NCBI GenBank assembly: GCA_014549065.1 | Contig: JACDOX010000033.1 | Span: forward strand, 6,048,922-6,112,921 | DNA length: 64,000 bases | Source: Cardinalis cardinalis | Lineage: Eukaryota > Chordata > Aves > Passeriformes > Cardinalidae | Direction of reading: 5' to 3' | Shown here: positions 38,050 through 50,641 of the stretch, piece by piece | Position numbering within the stretch: the stretch's first letter is position 1 | How the letters are laid out: each line of letters starts with the position of its first letter | Position numbers and translations under genes: made by a program | Notes under the pieces: model-generated | The model's input: only the letters and a program-made list of their open reading frames with translations | Databases searched by the model: none | What the model was told of the DNA's origin: nothing

Positions 38050-38690
38050 ATTAAGGTGCAAACGAGACCAAATGCTGAAGCCAATAATAAAGATTTTATT
38101 TAACAATGAACGTGGGTAAGAGAGAAACAGAAATGTGGTGTGGGTGGGGAGAGAGAGGTGTCAATCAAGTAGAAGATGGTTGGCACCTGTGAATCCAGTG
38201 GCATCCTGTTGCTTTTCTTTCATCCTAGACTTTTTGGTGGTGGAGATCCTGAGGTTGTTCAAAGTTTTTTGCTATTTATACGTTTTAACAGAGGAATTTA
38301 ATGCTTATTGGCTACACAGTTCTGTAATGCTAAGTGATCCACATGNTCAGNTTTTCTCTTCTTTTGGGTTGCTGGGTTTCTAGGGTCAGCGAGAGTGAGT
38401 TGGTGGTTGTGATCTCCNCCTGACAGAATTACATTTTACGCAGTCAGAGCTGATTCANCATAGTTGCTGAATTGGCTTTCCTTGTGGCCCATAAATTCTG
38501 CATTTTTTTCCTATCCATTATCAGTGATACATTCTTCTCCCCCAGCTTTGTTAGCCTCCCCCTAGGTCTGAGATAACACCTAGACAATAGTACTACCTTT
38601 AATCCCAAGTTCCTGCTGTGGGGCCTTATCTTACAGTCCAAGTTCCCTTATGTGCTTATCTCATGGCAAAGTCNTTCTGTGGCTTTAACA
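38050..38690 (-). mobile_element. Probable LTR element, second family
   Basis: This is a 640-bp block with LTR-like features on the minus strand. AAATAAAATC, a polyadenylation-type signal, is followed by a TTATTATTGG segment. The block differs in texture from the flanking intron and includes CpG-bearing pieces. I recall closely similar sequence as a dispersed passerine or avian LTR but cannot confirm the family. Ends are approximate, and no clear target-site duplication was identified. Confidence 0.45.
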
Positions 38691-40097
38691 GTGTTTGAGA
38701 TGGGCAGCTGCACTCTCTGGGTCCCCATCCATATGCCAGCATATTTGTGAAGGGCTGGGCTGCAGGTTAGGCTGTGGCACTGCTTTGCCCTGGCAGAGCA
38801 GAGCCAGGAGCCTTCCCCTGGGCCAGCTGCCCATCAGTCAGTGGAACATGTGCTTGTTCAGTTCGCTCAGGAATGTGAATGCTGTGTACAGTGCGCACAG
38901 GGATGGTTCTCTGGAAATGAAATGATTTGCGATATTTTTTTTGTTTTCAGAGAAATTGCAGGAATTATAACCACATCTCTCTAGCTGCTCATTGAGCTAT
39001 TTAAGTGAGCTACCCCTGTAGCTCTTATTTCCTGAGTGTTTTTAATCTGGGAGTTGGATGCCACTGAGTAAGAGGTATTCTTCATTGTGAAGTGGAAAGA
39101 CCATTATAAAACAGTATTTAAAATACAGATAAATGCAAGCTACACTGTTTGTGTTAATAGTGTGGTTTTTTTCACTCCAGGGCTCTGTAAAATTTCAGGA
39201 AAAATTTAATTTTATNCATAGATGAAATAGATCTGAGGTAACTAGATAGTCTCTGGACACAAAAGAGGCCAGTCTTGGTTTTTTTCCCCATGTCCACTGT
39301 ACCTGACTGCAGAATAAAGTCTTCAGATGAAAAGGCATTGAAGGAAGCACTGANTAACTTTTTTTCCTGTTTTCTGGTAAAAACTGGTGCTGATGGCACT
39401 TCTGAATACCTTTAAATTGCACAAGTCTAAAAACAACAAAGCAGTTTTTTTCTATACCAACAAATTTGAGTGGAGTTGTTTTCTTGTACCTAATCACAGT
39501 AATGAAAGTTAATCCAAGTTTGAACTTCAAACCATTTGAAGAATAACTAATAAACATAACTAATGAGTGGGCGCTCTATGTGTGTATTAGAAACAGGGTT
39601 TCTTTGTATGCTACTTAAAAAACTTGGAAATGTCTCAATTGCCTGTTATANGAAGTGTGGAAAACTCTCCACAGACTTGCCTGTCTCCTAAGCAGCCCAG
39701 CCTCCTGCAAATGATACACCTTGCAGGGAAGCATTATTAATTCCAGTGGAACGGCCTGTGGCACTGAGCAAACCTGTTTATAATCCTTCAGCACTCTGNT
39801 ATTGCCTATATTCCTAACAGGAAGGATCCAGAGGCGTGTAGAGGGGGAGAAATGGATCCATATTTCAGTGTGAGTAGTACTTTGAAAAAAGAACAGCAAC
39901 TGTTCCTTGTTAAATATCTGCAGTTTAACTCTGTCTAGTGGCAGAGGAATTTTATAATTTTTTGCAAATTAAAAAAAATAAACCTAAAAATTAATAATAT
40001 ATTTACCCAACCAGCCAGTTGCCAAAGACAGGGGCTGTTTTTTTAATCTACATGGTTTTCTGATAAACTAAGTTCTTCAGATCCATGAACCTCCTCT

Positions 40098-40098
<1 letters not shown>

Positions 40099-40133
<35 letters not shown>

Positions 40134-40155
40134 AAAAAAAAAACCAAAAAACCAC
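40099..40155 (+). repeat. Poly-A tract (34 A) followed by A/C-rich tail
   Basis: An uninterrupted A run at 40099-40132 is followed by C, ten more A and an ACC/AAAAACC-type tail. No gene-like or SINE-like sequence is recognisable upstream, so it is not clearly the tail of a retrocopy. Confidence 0.9.
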
Positions 40156-40369
40156 CAAATTTGGTAGGGGGAGGGAAGCCAAGACCAAACCCTAATGAAA
40201 TCATAATGTTGTATCCCAATCTGTCAAAGGCTGGTATGTCATTATTTATCTTCTTAGGCTGATGAGTTTATTACTGTTTTTGTGTGCTGTAACAGATTGC
40301 CATGTACTGGGACCCAATAGATGCATATTATATTTTTGTGCCTCTATATTTTGTGTATTATTTATACAT

Positions 40370-40387
40370 ATAACATATATATGTTAT
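40370..40387. repeat. Perfect 18-bp AT-rich palindrome
   Basis: ATAACATAT is followed directly by ATATGTTAT, with no spacer. Confidence 0.9.
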
Positions 40388-43300
40388 TTAGCTGCCGATC
40401 TAGCTGAGTAGCAAGTTTCTTTGAGCAGAAGGACCAGCTAAATTCTGAGTTGGCAGGTCAACAACAGCTCTGCTTCTATCTGGCAAGATAAGTTTTCCCC
40501 AGCCTCATTCTGTTTTCCTTCTGTGCAGTGTGTAGGAGATGGGCTTGAATCACAAGACTGGCTGATGTATCATATAGGATGTGCCTCAAGATAGAAACCT
40601 GTGTAAATTCTCCTAAAGTCGGTGCAGAGAGTTATGGTGGAGTAAAACAGGATGAGTAGGTTTTTGGGTAGGCTTCAGAGGATTTGTTAACCTCAAATGG
40701 AGAATTTCCTCTGGCTTTTGAGCTGTTAGAGTACTTCAATTGCAACTGGGTTTTTCTGATGGAGTAGTTCAAAGGCATCCAGATTACAGCTAGTCCTTGT
40801 TATTNCTTGTAATCTTTATATGTTAATTAAATCAGAAAGCCTTCTGATGAAGTGATAATTTTTCATCATCAATCTGCATCCGAGTCACTGCACAATATTT
40901 GTTTGATACCTGCTATTGTTTTATGGTATTAGCAAGATTAATTGTTTCAGAGAGTTCAGCTGCTTTCTGCTGTTGCCAAGTCACCAGTTGCACTTTAAAT
41001 TGCACTTCGACTGTTCATATGAAAGTTGGGGTTGTAACTGAGTCCTCTGTGGGCTGGTGGCTGCTTACCCGCATTTTGGCCCTGAGTGGAAGTGGGCAAA
41101 TGANAAATTTTCAGTGGCAGAGTGTGTCNAGTATGGACCAAGGACTTTGCATNCCAGCGCTTGACCTTGTGCCNGATGTACNTGTTGGAATGATATTCAG
41201 ACAGGGTTATTAACTTATGCCTACCTTCTTCTGAAATATTCTTTTTGAATTGGCATCACTGACAAAATTGGTATCTTCTTTCTCATATGTATTCAGATTT
41301 CCACTGCATGCCTCCTAGCCTGTAGCCATCCCTGAGCTTTTAACAACTCATCTGATTACAATAATGTTTCTCCTTTCAGTTGTTTCTGCCATTAAAATCA
41401 GTATTTGCTGACACCTACACAGCATTCAAAGCTGGAATTCATTGGTGTGAGCCATGAACACTTGATGTCTGTCAGATGCAGCAGGGCATTAATTACAGGA
41501 AAATGACAGACTCCTTAACAATGTTANATTTTGAAGGGTGAACTTAATGTTATCTAGTGTCTTACATGAGATTGTCCTGTTCATAATAGGGCAGGTTAGG
41601 GGAAGAAAAAATACAGTTCATTGAAATTGTTTACAAAAGTTTGTACACAGTGTAATTTCTTTCTTGCTTCATTAGTATTGGTTGAGTTGTCTTCTGCTCT
41701 TTTTTACCTTTTTGTGCCTCTTGGGCAGACTTCATGTTGGCTGTTGTATTTCATTATTTGCATCTTATGCTGAACTCTATNTATGGGAAACAGAGTCCTG
41801 TAATGGTGTGCACTGTGTACACAAAAGAAAGGACTGCTCCCTGCTCTGTAATGATAGCAGAGACACTTAAACTAAGCAGGCTGTCTGAGGGGGTTGCTCT
41901 GAGTATGTATTCTCTTGCTTGTGACATGGGAGGGCTGTTTAATGATGTTACACTAGTAGTTATTCACCCAGGCAGTTTTGTCTTCTGAAAGATTTCCAGC
42001 ACTTCTAAATGCTTTGTAGCCCCAGAAGAGGGGATGGAAATGAGTTTCACAGAATTTCCATGGAACTTTCTAAAATTCCAATGCCTGAGTTTCATTGCCT
42101 GAAGTTCCACAAGCAAAGAACCTATTCTAGAGGGGCCACAAGAAACTTAAACTGGTATGTTTTCTACAGAAATCTTCAGGTGAAAGTTGTAAAATTTCTA
42201 TGTGTTGTGGTTAAGTCGTATTATCACTCTAACTTATCACCACAATTGTAATAGCATAAGTGGATTTGATGATTAAGTCAACATGAAATAGAGCTGCTTA
42301 TTCTGTTTTTATTGTAGAAGCAAATGAGGGATAAAATGTTGTTATANGGATAAAAACTTCCCCAGGTCTCTGAACTCTCAATGACTAAAGCATTGGACAG
42401 AATGTAGAGATGTTAGAAGAAACATTTTCTTCTTTTTCTTTTCCTCCAGGCAGCAGTTTTCATAACTATAGGGAAGTTTTACCCTGAAGGGTTATTTAAC
42501 ACCTGGATCATTATACCACTCTAACTTCTAGGATGTTTCTACCCAAAGGCAAGAGGAGGTAACTTTGGTAAAGGTAAATGGCATATAATTCTAGGTCTTG
42601 CATCTTGCACCCTACCCTGTGCTTAGTGCTTTCCTCTGTAGACACAGGTGGAGACAAGCTGTTGGCTGAGAAATAAAACATCATGAAATGCTCTCACAGG
42701 TTATTACCTTGCTTTCAGATTAGCTAAAACTGTCAACGCAATCAAACCCTTCTGCTTGTGTGGTGACAGCCCTTTTCTGGGGATTGTTTTTCATGGTCAT
42801 TGTGTNTGGCTATAGCTCTGATCCTGCAAACAATTGAACTGGCAGGGTAATTCTGTGTCTGTGTGTCTGTGAAGGTTGGTAATGGGTTCCTGGGTGTATG
42901 CAAGGGGTTCTTTTGCTCTCAGTGCAAGTGCCAACCTGCCCTGCCAGCCAGCACTTCTACCTGGCCTTCCTCCTTCCTTGCTGTGATGCCCGAAGGTGCA
43001 TGGTCAGCATGGTGTGCTGATCTTGTAGCATTGCACAGTTTTTGCCAGTTTTGCTGGCTGTGGGCTAGCTCTAATNTGTGGGCTTTCCATTAAGCACCAG
43101 GGGCTGATCTGTGTCCAGGTATGTGTGTCAGCTTGATGCCCTGTGTTCAGAGGCAGCACAGTGTCCTGGCATGTGCTNTGCTGTTATGTCAGGAAGGTGT
43201 GTGATGTGTATGTGTTACTCCTGTGATGCCAATGCACAAGCCCCCTCTCCTGTTTCTCACTTTTGTGTGAAGCAGTTCATGGCACTTCAGCTACATTCTG

Positions 43301-43684
43301 TAGTCTGTGGTCATAGGAGCATGACTCTCCTCAGTCTTTTAAAATCCATGGTAGGATGGCTGTGTGAGGAAATCCTTCAATTTTCTTTTCTTCAATAAGA
43401 ACACTTTGTCGAGACTTGGGCACAGCTTGGTTCTTAATTCTCTGTGGTCACTTGGGCTAGAGCAAAATGAGTGCAAAAGGGTGGAAATGATTATTTCATA
43501 TTTTGTTTGACCCAGCCNAATCCTAGTGAAAATGTAATGTTCAAGGCAGCAGGGAGCACAAGGTGCTCTCAACTTGACTAGATTCTGTCATCAGTGGTGT
43601 CATGTGATCACATCAGATTTTAATACTCAGACCTGCTGGATTTTCTGTTCTTTTCTTTCAAACATCTGTAAAATTGAGTCTTGT

Positions 43685-43745
43685 TCTTGTGGTGGGTTGA
43701 TTCCCCCTGCCCCTTCCCCCAAAATCAGTGCTGTGCTGACCTTAA
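43685..43745 (+). mobile_element. Possible LTR terminal fragment (same family)
   Basis: TTGTGGTGGGTTGAT followed by a C-rich stretch resembles the start of the LTR copy 680 bp downstream (GTGGTGGGCTGATCCC). Only about 20 bases match, so this is tentative. Confidence 0.25.
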
Positions 43746-44367
43746 TACCTAGTCTACTGCTCAAGTAGTGTCTGGAGAAATTCCGAATTCAGAGTAAGTT
43801 TTGCTTGGATGAGGATATCAGCATTTCGTCCAGTGGCTATGGGTATAAAAGAAATACTTTGGAGAGGTCATGTGAGCTGGGGATGAGTTGCCTTTGCTTT
43901 TTTAAAGGTTATTTCACGTGCAATGCTTCATCTGTGTGTAAAACAGCATTAAGTGCTTTACTGCTGTTATGGTGTGAGCAGCAGTGGAAGGGAATTACAG
44001 GAAGGGGTAAAAGGGAGTGTTTTGACTTGACTTGCAGTGAATCCCTAATCAGGTGTTGAGTGAGTGACTAAATATTAACACCTTTCAGGACACTAAGCAC
44101 TTCTAAATTCTGCCTTAAATTCCTGTAGGGGTACTTGGCATGGAGAAGGCAGAGGCAATTTGTTATCAGGGTAGGCACGCATTTGAAAAGGGTTTGTTGA
44201 TTTGAGAGGCAGTGCCTAATCAGGTGCAATGATGAGCTAAATTTCTATTTTAAATGCAGCTGTATGTGAGTAAAACTGAACAAATGGTGTTTTCTGGATT
44301 TCAAATGGCAGATGTACCCCACTTCCAATTTTCCCTTACTAGTAGAACTGCCAGCTAGCAAGCCCCG

Positions 44368-44495
44368 CAGTGGTGGGCTGATCCCAGCTGGAAGGTCAGT
44401 CCCGCAGGAGGATGGTGATGAGAATTGAAGGGCAAAAGCAAGGAGGAAGGAAACACTTGTGGGATGAGATAAAGACAGTTTAAAAAGGGGGGGGG
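44368..44495 (+). mobile_element. LTR 5' fragment, bird ERV-type family (copy 3)
   Basis: It begins GTGGTGGGCTGATCCCAGCTGG, one or two bases longer in the match than needed to place it at the LTR start region. It continues with GAAGGGCAAAAG and GGGATGAGATAAAGACAGTT. These blocks line up with copies at 8.3 and 24.1 kb. A G9 run follows, and similarity then stops. The overlapping 153-codon minus-strand frame is a by-product. Confidence 0.6.
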
Positions 44496-46526
44496 AAAAG
44501 GATCTCCCCTCACTTCCACACTGAAGAACAAGCCATACAAAATGTTGTAGNGACTTCTTTTTGGGTAATGTTTTATATTTGAGGGTTCTTGTGGGTACAG
44601 ACTGCCAATACATGATTTGTACAGAAAGTAAATGTGGAAAGTGTATTGCCCATGACTTTATCTCCCCCTGAAATACTGTGTTGTGACTTAACCTGTACTT
44701 TTTCATTATTTTAAGTCTTATAATTCAAGCAGCTCCCATCACATTTCTAACCCTGCTGTTGGATGGCAACTGAAGAAATAAATACAGCCAGGTATCTTCA
44801 TCTGTCCATCTACTCAGGTGGCACGACTTGTGGAAAAATAAGGCATGCGGATCTTATATTTCTGAACCTCTATATTTGGAGGCACAGTTTTATTTTTATA
44901 GCCAAAACTATGTGACCAAGCAGAAGTAAAGAAACAAAGCCAAAGTCCACACTAAGTTAGCTTAATTATCTGAAGGTGCTGAAAGCTTCTGTTTTGGATG
45001 AAGTTCTAGACCCATTCTCACTTTAATCCTGACTTTGAAAAAAATCTGAATAACAAAATTATAATTTCCATTCTTCCTCATGACAGNGCTAGCTGCAATT
45101 ACACAGAAAATACTGAGAGTGCCTGTGGGCTTTCTCAGCATGCAAAATAATCCTGAACTGTGGCCTGCCTTTAAAAACATCAGATGCTATTACTGGAGAG
45201 CCTGTATTCTTCTGAATAAGCAAGAGGGCGTAGGAAAGGAAGAAAAGGGTCAAATTGCCTAAGGCAAGTCGTGTGTTTAGGTACTGATGGACTGGCAGGT
45301 TGTCAAAACACAGACGGATGTGTCTGTAATGTATGAACAACACGACATCAGAATGAATGAGTGGTGCTCTGCTTTCCAGCCTCCTTCCACCCCTGTCGAG
45401 TCATTAGCTGCATTGCATAATTTGTGTGTGTGAAACATTTTAAAGTCACTGTGGTACTTGTCAAGGTACCTGTCATTATCCCCCATGCAAGGCAGTTATT
45501 CTGTCTGCTCCTACTTTGGTCTGTCCCCCTCTCCTAGGGAGGTATAGCACAGCTGACTTGGATTTCAGTGCCTAAAGCTGTCNAAAATTGCCCCTTCTAA
45601 AGGGCATTGATTGACTTTTGGTGGGAGTATTTTGTTGTTAATTTTCTTTTATCTTCAACTTTTCTCAGTTCTCTTATAAAAAGTGCTGAACACTTTTGCT
45701 TACAAANATGTATATGTTATGCTTTTGGTAGTCTAAAGAAACCCTGTTGAATGTGTCAAGGTCTTAAAAAGTACTTAAACGCATGCTTATAAAAACAAAT
45801 TTTCATCACTGTTAGCGTTTATAAGACCAGATTTTTATCTCAGAAAATTAGCAAGGAAGAAGTGGAGGAAGAGTCCCTACATTCTTTGATGTGTCAAGTT
45901 GCCTCTGTGAGGAGGGGATGGGTGGCAAAAGCTGGGAAGGTTCACTGCTGATGAAAGCTGGAAACAGGANGTGAATTTTCTGGTAATGTTTGCTGAGTGT
46001 TCTAGGACCTTGCTTACAGTTGTATTGTAAAGAATAAAAGATACAGCGAGACANGCACACACAAAAATTGTAGGCAAATTTGGCTCCCAAATACATATTC
46101 ACCAAACTTTCAGGCTTANTTATCTCCATCATTCCACTCTGGCAAGTTTCAGGTAGCCTACAGACGTCGCAGGCACTCAAGAATAGCTCCTGTCAGTGAT
46201 GTGGGCAAGCCCCTGTGTGTCCCATGTGTATGCAGNAGATGGTGAGGTAGGCAGCTGCTCTGATTTGGGTTTATGCTTATTTCTGTTGTTTCTATTTCTG
46301 CCTAAGTGGGCANAAGTCATTGCAAAATAAAGGACTGAAATTGTGCTCCAACTGAGGAGCTTCTGCCACTGGAGTGTATTAAAATCAGAAATAATTTGGC
46401 TGCCACTAACTTTGTGCCTCTAAGGCTGATGTGTGCCAGTAACAGACGAGCTGGGGATGTCAAAGTGTGTGTAAGGTCAAGGGGAAGGATAAGCTATGGG
46501 AATCTTCAGGAAGGATGAAGGGACTG

Positions 46527-46553
46527 GTGTTTCTCCCAGTGTGGGAGAAACAC
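46527..46553. repeat. Perfect inverted repeat, 12-bp arms and 3-nt loop
   Basis: The arm GTGTTTCTCCCA (46527-46538) and its exact reverse complement (46542-46553) flank GTG. A competing 7-bp pair, CCCAGTG/CACTGGG, overlaps it. Confidence 0.95.
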
Positions 46554-48249
46554 TGGGTCCGGATGTGGGGTATGGGGAAGAGGGAAGACATCCAGGTGCT
46601 GCAGCTTCTGTGTTGCCCTCTGCCCAGACTGCTGTCCCCCAGACTGAGCTCTGGCTGTTACCTGCAGGTAAAAGAGACAAGCACAGCCTGTGGCATGGCC
46701 TTCGTAGTAATCAAGGAAATGGTAATTGGTCTCTTGGGTGAGTAGCTGTGCAAGGCTGCAAGAGAGCTGTTTGTTGCTTATGTCCCTCCAAAAATGCCAG
46801 TCCAGACAGAGTGGGGTGGGACTGCTTGTGCTGCTGCAGGCCCAGAACCTTGCAGAGCAGGTTGTTGAGGTAATTCACAAATGAGTGTGACATGGTTAAT
46901 ATTATAAATCACACCAGAAGATTAATCTTGAGAGTGAAAACTCAGCTACAAAAANCATCTTAATTGAAAACAAGGCCTGAAAGATGCATGCCTAGAGCAA
47001 CTAGAATTAGTTTAGGGAAGTGACCCATTGCTGTTTGAAAATGCTGTTCTTNGTCTCTTAAGAACATTTACTGGTCTGCACTAGCAGCACACCCTTNTNT
47101 GAACTAGCATTTTCTTTTCTGGGTGTGTGACACTCCTGTGTTGGTGTGGTAGAGCTCCAGATCTCCCCTGTAGACAGAATGGTTTTCTTGGCAGTCTGCA
47201 GTGCAATTATATGTTGAAGCATGCAATGAGAGACTACTTTTGGCCAGTGATAAAATGACAATGATTGCNCATAATTGCCGAAAACAATTTTGAATTTTAT
47301 TAATGAGATACTGCAAACAACATCTTGTAGACTATTGTCTCAGTTAACAGCCAATTCGTAAGAGTTAAGTGTTGTGTAATTTACATTTATTTCCCCTATT
47401 TGTATTGAAATGACACTTGCTGTCCATAATTACCCATCCTCCAGATACAAGTTGTTGCCTTTCATTTGCTGTTTCCCTAAAAAAAAGTGGAAATAAACAC
47501 ACAATTTAGAGTCGTATTGATTAGTCTTATCCAGGGTATAAGTAGGGTTTTTATTATGCATCTGTTTCTCTACATTTTGGGAAGGCTAGCTGCAGGCACC
47601 AAGAATAATTCTAATAAAAATTAAAGTGGTAAGGCTGGTCACAGGGAAGGGTTTTTTTTACCCAGCAAGTGAGACATTGTAGGAATCTTTCTGGTCCAGA
47701 TTCAGCAAAGATTGTCATCTGTAAATTTCTATATCCTGNTTTCATTAGGACTATATAAAGAAAAAATAATAATGAATGTGCAGTAAAAAAAATGAGGAAA
47801 CAAAGCTTAGAGAGAAATTCAAAATTGTCATGTCAATTTNTGGTGTGGTTTGGCTCTGCACCTGGGAGGAACAAGCAAGTAGGAGTGACAGGTACAATGA
47901 GGTGTTTGTGGGAATTCTTGATCNCGTTACTTAAATATCAAGCAATGTCAAGGACATGTAAATTCCACCTATCTGGTGAGAAATAAAATATTTTCTTATG
48001 TCTCCTGCATATTATGAACAATTCATCCCCGAACTTTGATTCAGGGTCAGGTGGGGGGATAAGTGCTGTTGATTCTCCACATGTCCTGATTTTGAGTAGT
48101 AGGGCTCATCTGCACTCCCCCCACTCTTTCTTCCCTTCTCTCTTCTTGCAGTGAAGTTATGGATGTACTATCTTTAGTGAGCCTGGTCCAAATTAATATG
48201 AGAGTTCCTCACTGGTACTGAAATCAACTCGCCTGAGTGAATTCCTNCA

Positions 48250-48330
48250 AGCTGGCCCTGTTCTGGGAAGGAAATGGGATCTGAGGCTTCTTGAGGTCCC
48301 TTTCAGTCTGAGGGATGCTGTGATCCTGTT
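48250..48330 (+). mobile_element. CR1 LINE 3' terminal fragment
   Basis: The sequence CTGGCCCTGTTCTGGGAAGG, followed by TTGAGGTCCCTTTCAGTCTG and GATGCTGTGATCCTGTT, matches the last about 80 bp of CR1 elements. It is diverged, so probably an old insertion. Confidence 0.65.
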
Positions 48331-50616
48331 CTGGGATTAACGCAAGCTTTACCCCCGTGTTCCAGCAATGCTGACTCCACTCTCAGGAGCAGGAATTACT
48401 GTGCTAGGTTATATATAATGCTTATCTTCTTTTGTAGCATTCCTTTAGCAAGTTTGTTTTAGGTTGAAGCTGGGGTAGTCATCTGGGATCAAAACATTAG
48501 GAAAAGCAGCTCTCCAACAGAGCAACAGAGGAGGCTTTTATGTGCATCATTTCTTCCCATAAGTATTTTCAAATATTATAGGTTTGAGGAAATAGTCCAT
48601 TGCAGAAAAATGAGGGGAAAATGAACAATTCAACTCTTTNTTGCTTTGTTCCTCGACGCTCTGTGTTTTGGGATAGAGGAAATGCTGAGGTAAACATAGG
48701 CTTTGGGGCTGACTTTCTCCCCAGGTGTGACAGGTTTTATAGAAATGCATACGANTGAGTGATTTCTGGTTTGGGTTGGTCTCCCCTCCATCAGTTGCTG
48801 CCATACCTGGGGAGGTATTACTGCCAGTTTCCTGCAGGTGGTGTGAAGTGTTGTAGAATGTTTGGTCCCACTGCGGGAGAGGAGGAAGAGATGCTTCAAT
48901 TAAACAATTANTTCTTCTATTGTGAATTCTAATGCTAACAAATCCCTACCTAGGGCTNGTGGAACTCCATCCATAGACTTGATATTGCCCTCTNTGGTGA
49001 AAGAGCATGCAGGAAACTTCTGACAAGGATCTATCTTGATTGNTGAGTCTTCTTCAGATTTTTGTCTCTTGGTAGTTAAAATTGTGTATATTTGTACAAA
49101 ACATACATGTCTAAATGTTACCATAAGGAGTAGTATATGAAGTAATTCAACTCTTTGCTTAATCAAATAAATGATTATACTAAAAGATANTTTTTCGGAG
49201 GAAATGCTCTGAAATTCATCTTCTTTTTTTCTCACTTCCTTCCATGATGCACAAATAGTCACTGTGCAGCTCTTGTGAGCAGCACAGTCTAGTTGACAGC
49301 TGAATTTCTTGCTTATCTGATGAATTACGGGAATGTTTCCTCAGATGCTACCTGATGCAATTAAGAAGGGAAGGTACATCTCTCTCNCCCCTTTCTTTTC
49401 ACTCTTCATTTGCTGCTGCTAGCTTTGCCTTTGTGCTGCTGACTTGCTCAGGAGGAGCAGAAATATTGGATTCAGAAATGCACTGCTCAGAATAAAAGTG
49501 TTCTATGTAGTTGTTGCATCTCTGAAGCTGACGATAGAAAATTGGTTGTGAGGTTTTTTTTTTTGCTTGTGAATGTATTAATAAATTTATTGATCGTTTT
49601 CTGATTAGGGAGGTCTCCCAATGGTGAGTTTAACAGCTCTTGTCCCTTAACTTCTCCTTTAAACNGGATCTCAAGAGCAAATAGATCTTAAATGAGAAAA
49701 AATGTTGGTCTGAACTGGTGGAAAGAATGAAGTGAACACAAAAAGCTTCCANGTCTGATTTACAGGGATTAGTTAATCAAACACTGAACTTATTCACTTA
49801 ATCATGGTTTCCTTCATCTTTTTCAGGAGGCTGAAGTAACCATAAAAATGAAGNATTTCTTTCAACTTTGCAGGTAGCAACCCTGGAAATATTTCAGCTG
49901 GTTCAGTCAGTTTTGAAGAAACAATGGTATTAAAGAGACCCGTAATCAAACAGGCCTGTAAATAGTAATCACTGGGTAAGAAATTATGGTCTCTTNCAGA
50001 CACAGGGAATATCTAATTAATCCCTGAAGCTGTGGGTGGGCTAGAACCTGCTGTGATGTCTGGAAAATGGCACCTTAGGTGTACATGGNCAAGAGAGCAG
50101 GGGGATTAATCCTTTATTAAAAATCAAACCCCAGAAAATTCAGAGGACCCCTCCCAACAAAATAGAAACCCTAGTACTTTTTTTTTCTCCCCAAGTTCAC
50201 TGTATTATTCGTATTCAGTTTCCTTTTGCAGAGGTCTGTCTTGATCAGTTTTTGAGAAGAGAATGAGAGCCAGATGCTGACATTCAGAGGATGGAATATC
50301 TGTCCATCAAGCAAGCTTTGGATTGTTTTTATTTGTAGCCATTAAAGGCTATTCATAGTAAGGATGCAGTTGTTGTACTTGCAGGGGAATGGTCTTGTGC
50401 ACAAGGCACCTCTGTGATGCACTTACCTTAGTGTGAGGTGGGTTGAAGCTTTTCAATTTAGTTTTGATTCCTAAACAGAGATGTGTATGCTTGCCTTAAA
50501 TGCCCTACTCTCACCCCCCTCCCCTCTTCTCACTTCCCCCCCCCAAAAATCTTAATTATGTCAATCCTCAGGCGGTCTGTGGGCCCAGAATGGCTTGTCA
50601 CATAGAAGTTAACTGT

Positions 50617-50641
50617 TTTTACACATAACTAATGTGTAAAA
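50617..50641. repeat. Perfect inverted repeat, 10-bp arms and 5-nt loop
   Basis: TTTTACACAT and ATGTGTAAAA flank AACTA. AT-rich. Confidence 0.9.

Noticed and set aside
44245..44706. Minus-strand ORF of 153 codons
   Set aside because: It overlaps the antisense of an LTR fragment and a G/C homopolymer. It is a by-product of repeat sequence.
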